DNA of 64,000 nucleotides from positions 43,337 through 107,336 of the forward strand of contig CAMDJW010000003.1 in the NCBI GenBank assembly GCA_945901025.1. Reading direction: 5' to 3'. The notes under the pieces were generated by a model. It was given only the letters and a program-made list of their open reading frames with translations. It made no database searches and was not told the DNA's origin. This DNA is from Spirosoma fluviale. GTDB lineage: Bacteria > Bacteroidota > Bacteroidia > Cytophagales > Spirosomataceae. The position numbers and the translations under genes were made by a program. This document shows positions 60,839-64,000 of this stretch, one piece after another; position 1 is the stretch's first letter, and every line of letters starts with the position of its first letter.

Positions 60839-61717
60839 ATGAGTAACATTTTAGTATTGGCCGGTGGATCAGTAAAAGGTGCGTTTCAGGCTGGAGTCAT
60901 GAAAGCTTTGATGGAGCGAGGTTATCAGCCTGATGCAGTATATGGCGTTTCTGCTGGAAGCTTAAATGCGGCCTATTTTGTGAACCAATTAGGCATGCAG
61001 GCCATTACGGGTGAACCGATTTCATTCACTCAGGCGTCTCAAGATTTATGGGACTTTTGGGAAACAAGAATTATAAGTCCTGAAAGTTTATCTAAACCAT
61101 TTAATATTTTCCAATTAGGCCTTTCAGCACTGAGAAAAAAATTCAAAGGATTGGTCGACACCCAGCCATTACGCAATTTATTGAAGGAGGTTTTATCGAT
61201 TCGTAATTTACATGCGAGCCCAATTGACCTGAAAATAGGTGCCGTCAATATTATAGATGGAACGATGTATTATGTCGATTCCTCTGAAGAACATTTTTTG
61301 GATTATTTGATGGCCTCTTCGGCTGTGCCTATTTTGATGCCCGTCGTAAAAATTAACGGGGAAACGCGAAGAAGCTTTTTGGACGGAGGTTTACGCGATG
61401 TGGCACCCATTAAAAAAGCTGTTGATGATGGTGCTAGCCACATCGTATGCATTAGCTGTCACATGGAATCCATTGAAGGGGGACATTTTGATTCAGGGGA
61501 TTTATTGGCATTAGTGGACCGTGTGATGGACATTGCCGTGAATGAAATTCTGAATGCCGATATTAAAGAAGTGATGATTTCAAATACTGAAATTGACATT
61601 CAGTCGATCCGACCACCCCAGCCACTCACCATTGACATTCAAAATTTCACTAAAATGGATGTTCGACGAATGCTTGAACTCGGTTATCAAGTAGGACAAG
61701 ACATTAAGATTAATTGA
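60839..61717 (+). CDS. Patatin-like phospholipase
   Basis: This 292-residue protein has the oxyanion loop AGGSVKGAFQAG at the start, the nucleophile Ser-38 in GVSAGS, and the catalytic Asp-182 in FLDGGLRD, the Ser-Asp dyad of patatin lipases. There is no signal peptide, barrel or type IX sorting domain, so it is probably cytoplasmic. It should hydrolyse acyl esters of lipids; the substrate is unknown. Its stop lies 9 nt from the stop of convergent frr. Confidence 0.9.
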   Translation: MSNILVLAGGSVKGAFQAGVMKALMERGYQPDAVYGVSAGSLNAAYFVNQLGMQAITGEPISFTQASQDLWDFWETRIISPESLSKPFNIFQLGLSALRKKFKGLVDTQPLRNLLKEVLSIRNLHASPIDLKIGAVNIIDGTMYYVDSSEEHFLDYLMASSAVPILMPVVKINGETRRSFLDGGLRDVAPIKKAVDDGASHIVCISCHMESIEGGHFDSGDLLALVDRVMDIAVNEILNADIKEVMISNTEIDIQSIRPPQPLTIDIQNFTKMDVRRMLELGYQVGQDIKIN

Positions 61718-61726
61718 TTTCGCCGT

Positions 61727-62287
61727 TTATACCGACATGATATCTTTTTCCTTATCGGCAAAAATAGAATCTATTTTCGAGATAAATCCGTCAGTCATTT
61801 TTTGGATTCTATCCTCAGACGATTTGATATCATCTTCTGAAACGCCATCGCCTTTAAGTTTTTTGATGCTATTATTTCCGTCTTGACGGGCATTTCTAAC
61901 ATTGATTTTTGCGACTTCAATTTCTTGTTTGACACGCTTAACCAAATCACGTCTTCTTTCTTCGGTTAAGGGAGGAATTGAAAGCCTAATTAATTCACCA
62001 TCATTCATCGGATTTAATCCTAAGTTTGAATTACGAATCGCTTTTTCAATCTCTCCGAAAATACCTTTTTCAAAAGGTTTAATCGCTATAGTTCTTGCAT
62101 CAGGAGTTGTTATAGAAGAGGCTCCAGTTAATGGAGTCGGCATTCCATAATAGTCGATCATGATACCTTCTAACATGGCAGTACTGGCTTTTCCTGCTCG
62201 AATTTTTGATAATTCAATGTTTAAATGTTTGATGGCACCCTCCATGGTTTCTTGTGATGCCTCAATATAAAACTCTAATTCTTCCAT
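61727..62287 (-). CDS. frr: Ribosome recycling factor
   Basis: This 186-residue protein has the usual RRF length. It contains the family signature LSKIRAGKASTAMLEGI, the DYYGMPTPL loop and LIRLSIPPLTEERRRDLVK, followed by a basic helical C-terminal half. It frees ribosomes from mRNA after termination together with EF-G. It follows pyrH by 3 nt, the conserved pyrH-frr order. Confidence 0.96.
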   Translation of the reverse strand: MEELEFYIEASQETMEGAIKHLNIELSKIRAGKASTAMLEGIMIDYYGMPTPLTGASSITTPDARTIAIKPFEKGIFGEIEKAIRNSNLGLNPMNDGELIRLSIPPLTEERRRDLVKRVKQEIEVAKINVRNARQDGNNSIKKLKGDGVSEDDIKSSEDRIQKMTDGFISKIDSIFADKEKDIMSV

Positions 62288-62290
62288 TTT

Positions 62291-63001
62291 TTAACTGATT
62301 AATGTTCCCACATCTTCTCCAGACACAAGTGCAGCTAAATTGCCAGTCTTGTTCATGTCAAATACAATGATGGGAACTTTATTTTCTTGGCATAACGTAA
62401 ATGCCGTTGTATCCATTATTTTCAATCCCTTACCGATGGCCTCAGCAAAACTTAAATGCGTGTAACGGGTAGCTTTGGGGTCCTTTTCTGGATCAGCTGT
62501 ATAAACGCCATCCACTCTAGTTCCTTTTAAAACTACATCCGCTTCTATTTCTATCGCTCTCAATGAGGCAGTTGAATCCGTTGTAAAATAGGGGTTTCCT
62601 GTACCTGCACCAAAAATAACAATCCTGCCTTTTTCTAAGTGACGCATCGCCCTTCTTCGAATGAAAGGTTCGCATACTGCTTCCACTTTGATAGCGGTCA
62701 TCATGCGCGTATATAATCCTTGTTTTTCAAGCGATGCCTGAACGGCCATTCCATTGATTACGGTGGCTAGCATGCCCATGTAATCACCTTGCACTCGATC
62801 AATCCCTGCTTTGACAGCACTTGCCCCTCTAAATATATTTCCACCACCTATCACGATAGCCACTTCAACCCCCAAATCATGTACTCGCCTTATTTCTTCT
62901 GCATACTGCCCAAGGATGGCTGGGTCAATTACCTCTGTGTCTGTCGACAATGATTCTCCAGAAAGTTTCAATAGTATTCTTTTGTATTTTGGGTCTTTCA
63001 T
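62291..63001 (-). CDS. pyrH: UMP kinase
   Basis: This 236-residue amino-acid-kinase-fold enzyme phosphorylates UMP to UDP. Motifs are [11 protein letters not shown] at the start, [41 protein letters not shown] and [15 protein letters not shown]. Length and residues are normal. tsf and rpsB, which often precede pyrH, are not here. It lies between crtW-like and frr with a -7 box on its strand at 63030-63037. Confidence 0.96.
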   Translation of the reverse strand: MKDPKYKRILLKLSGESLSTDTEVIDPAILGQYAEEIRRVHDLGVEVAIVIGGGNIFRGASAVKAGIDRVQGDYMGMLATVINGMAVQASLEKQGLYTRMMTAIKVEAVCEPFIRRRAMRHLEKGRIVIFGAGTGNPYFTTDSTASLRAIEIEADVVLKGTRVDGVYTADPEKDPKATRYTHLSFAEAIGKGLKIMDTTAFTLCQENKVPIIVFDMNKTGNLAALVSGEDVGTLIS

Positions 63002-63029
63002 TCAAGGAGGTTTTAGGATAATTAGAAAA

Positions 63030-63037
63030 CAAATTTA
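63030..63037 (-). promoter_or_regulatory. Probable -7 promoter box of pyrH-frr
   Basis: Read on the minus strand this is TAAATTTG, matching TAnnTTTG, 28 bases before the pyrH ATG and inside the 54-nt gap after the crtW-like gene. No -33 partner is evident. Confidence 0.4.
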
Positions 63038-63055
63038 GAAAAATATTCTGCTATT

Positions 63056-63757
63056 TTAATCAGTCTCTAAGGTTTTCTCTTTTGCCAAAGGTAATTTCCA
63101 CCAAGGCAAATAGGGATAGGCATGATGTTCGTAATGATAGCCAAAAAAATAGCAGGATATAAAAGCCCATACATGATTTTTTGATTGACTTCGGGATTGT
63201 TGGACATTGTCCGCTTCATGCGTTCCCCGATGAGGTAAATACGTGCCAAAATAAAATAATTGCAACGTACTTAAGATGGCAGGTAGTTCCCACATAAGTA
63301 TCAAATTCCACATGGGGAACCAAAGTTTTAAAATATTGTAGGTAATCGCCATAGCTAATACTTGCTGCCATGTCACATATTGCCACATGAATTTAAACCA
63401 CCAAATAAAGAAATTTCCTTGATGCACATCAGGATCATTTTCTGTATTCACATGATTATGATGCATGTGATGCTTAGTTTTCAACTTCCCATATTGATTA
63501 AAGGCAAAAAGAATCGTACAGAATTTTCCTAGGGCATCATTAATTTTTGGGTATTGAGTACTAACTACACCATGAATGGAATCATGTGAGGTGATAAATA
63601 AACCCGTGTATAAATGTGTTTGAAGTAAAATAAGTACATATACCAAAGGATTAGAAAAGCTTAATTCTAAATTAATCCCGGCATACAAGTTTAAAAACCA
63701 ACAAGCGATGATCAACAAAGCCCACAAAATCCCTATATTTCCTAAAGACTTATTCAT
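63056..63757 (-). CDS. crtW: CrtW-like beta-carotene ketolase (fatty-acid-desaturase superfamily)
   Basis: This 233-residue membrane di-iron protein has the three histidine boxes: H58-D-S-I-H62, HHMHH (96-100) and HYEHH (208-212). The segment LQLFYFGTYLPHRGTHEADN and the C-terminal PYLPWWKLP are closer to CrtW-type 4-ketolases than to acyl-lipid desaturases. Such enzymes convert beta-carotene to echinenone and canthaxanthin, or zeaxanthin to astaxanthin. No other carotenoid gene is in the window. A -7 box on its strand (63788-63795) suggests its own promoter. Ketolase is the best reading; another carotenoid oxygenase of the same fold is possible. Confidence 0.8.
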   Translation of the reverse strand: MNKSLGNIGILWALLIIACWFLNLYAGINLELSFSNPLVYVLILLQTHLYTGLFITSHDSIHGVVSTQYPKINDALGKFCTILFAFNQYGKLKTKHHMHHNHVNTENDPDVHQGNFFIWWFKFMWQYVTWQQVLAMAITYNILKLWFPMWNLILMWELPAILSTLQLFYFGTYLPHRGTHEADNVQQSRSQSKNHVWAFISCYFFGYHYEHHAYPYLPWWKLPLAKEKTLETD

Positions 63758-63787
63758 GTCTCATTTAATGTTATTTATTGATTACCA

Positions 63788-63795
63788 CAAAACTA
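63788..63795 (-). promoter_or_regulatory. Probable -7 promoter box of the crtW-like gene
   Basis: On the minus strand this reads TAGTTTTG, matching TAnnTTTG, 30 bases before the crtW-like ATG at 63757. The -33 partner is not clear. Confidence 0.35.
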
Positions 63796-63842
63796 TGAAA
63801 ATTGTTTCAGCATTTTAATGAATTAGGCCAACAAGACCTTTG

Positions 63843-64000
63843 TTAATTTAAACGGCTTTCCTTTTTCATTAGTTGCTTTCCCACCTCACAAGAAGCACAT
63901 TTTTTTAATAGGCAATATTGATGATACCACTGAATGCATCCCTGTGAATCCCCAGAATGTTTCATCTTTAGCCCATGCTCGTTGAAAATCCGAGTCACAA
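63843..64000 (-). CDS. C-terminal fragment of a probable DUF2851 family protein
   Basis: The minus strand is open from the window edge to a stop at 63843-63845, encoding 51 visible residues ending GKQLMKKESRLN. The segment IQWYHQYCLLKKCASCEVGK, with cysteines in a YC-x5-CxxC arrangement, resembles the conserved tail of DUF2851 proteins of Bacteroidota. The start and most of the gene lie beyond the window. The identification rests on this short tail and is tentative. Confidence 0.5.
   Translation of the reverse strand, partial: VTRIFNEHGLKMKHSGDSQGCIQWYHQYCLLKKCASCEVGKQLMKKESRLN

Noticed and set aside
1..64000. Mobile element, prophage, CRISPR array or defence island
   Set aside because: No transposase, integrase, phage structural gene, Cas gene or regular repeat array was found; apart from the two-unit hairpin repeat the window is core genes.

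Overview
The window looks like a chromosomal segment of a Bacteroidota bacterium, most likely of the order Cytophagales (an Aquirufa- or Spirosoma-like relative; genus not certain). Signs seen in the sequence are low GC, type IX secretion / gliding genes (porP-gldK-gldL-gldM-gldN, gldD, porT), a SusC/SusD pair, TonB-receptor/DUF4249 pairing, an N-succinyl/acetyl-ornithine type ArgF, the Bacteroidota-type GlmU-like protein, type B L31, TAnnTTTG-type -7 promoter boxes and few Shine-Dalgarno sequences. Almost all of it is intact, densely packed core genome. I see no phage, insertion sequence, CRISPR array, rRNA or tRNA.

Layout. 1-4.1 kb: recN (cut by the window edge) divergent from sucD, a DUF4271 membrane protein and hemD, closed by a terminator. 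4.1-9.8 kb: the type IX secretion core in the order porP, gldK, gldL, gldM, gldN, closed by a terminator. 9.9-15.3 kb: pyk, a PlsC-type acyltransferase, gldD and priA. 15.3-22.1 kb (minus strand): nitroreductase, a TolB-like propeller protein and a susC-susD pair with its own terminator. 22.4-24.1 kb: adk and obgE, separated by two 25-bp palindromic repeat units. 24.1-28.5 kb (minus): an RmlD-like reductase, hemC, holB, GlmU-like and rpmE2. 28.9-37.7 kb: nrdA, a GT39/GT2 glycosyltransferase pair, a YhhN protein and a GlcD/GlcF-like fused FAD/Fe-S oxidoreductase. 37.7-39.9 kb (minus): a HipB-like regulator tightly coupled to a NagB-LmbE fusion. 40-43.3 kb: TonB receptor plus DUF4249 lipoprotein. 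43.3-46.9 kb (minus): porT, ubiE/menG, an AEC transporter and an orphan histidine kinase. 47.1-50.8 kb: PadR, a double-PspC membrane protein and a head-GIN (DUF2807) protein. 50.8-56.9 kb: DUF1684, ribE, the argF'-argB-argE-argH operon and a GNAT acetyltransferase. 57-64 kb: a TonB-receptor-like barrel with a Gly-rich tail, polyprenyl synthase, patatin-like lipase, frr, pyrH, a CrtW-like carotenoid ketolase and the end of a probable DUF2851 gene.

How the genes work together. GldK/L/M/N, PorP, PorT and GldD would supply much of the type IX secretion/gliding apparatus. SusC/D and the two other TonB-receptor-type barrels serve outer-membrane transport. HemC and HemD act at consecutive steps of tetrapyrrole synthesis. 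The arg operon provides the later steps of acylated-ornithine arginine synthesis. The polyprenyl synthase, UbiE/MenG and CrtW fit menaquinone and carotenoid metabolism. The most system-like accessory loci are the PadR-PspC-GIN operon (probable envelope-stress module), the HipB-like/NagB-LmbE pair, and the GT2-GT39 lipid-linked sugar cassette. None can be shown to be a new system from sequence alone.
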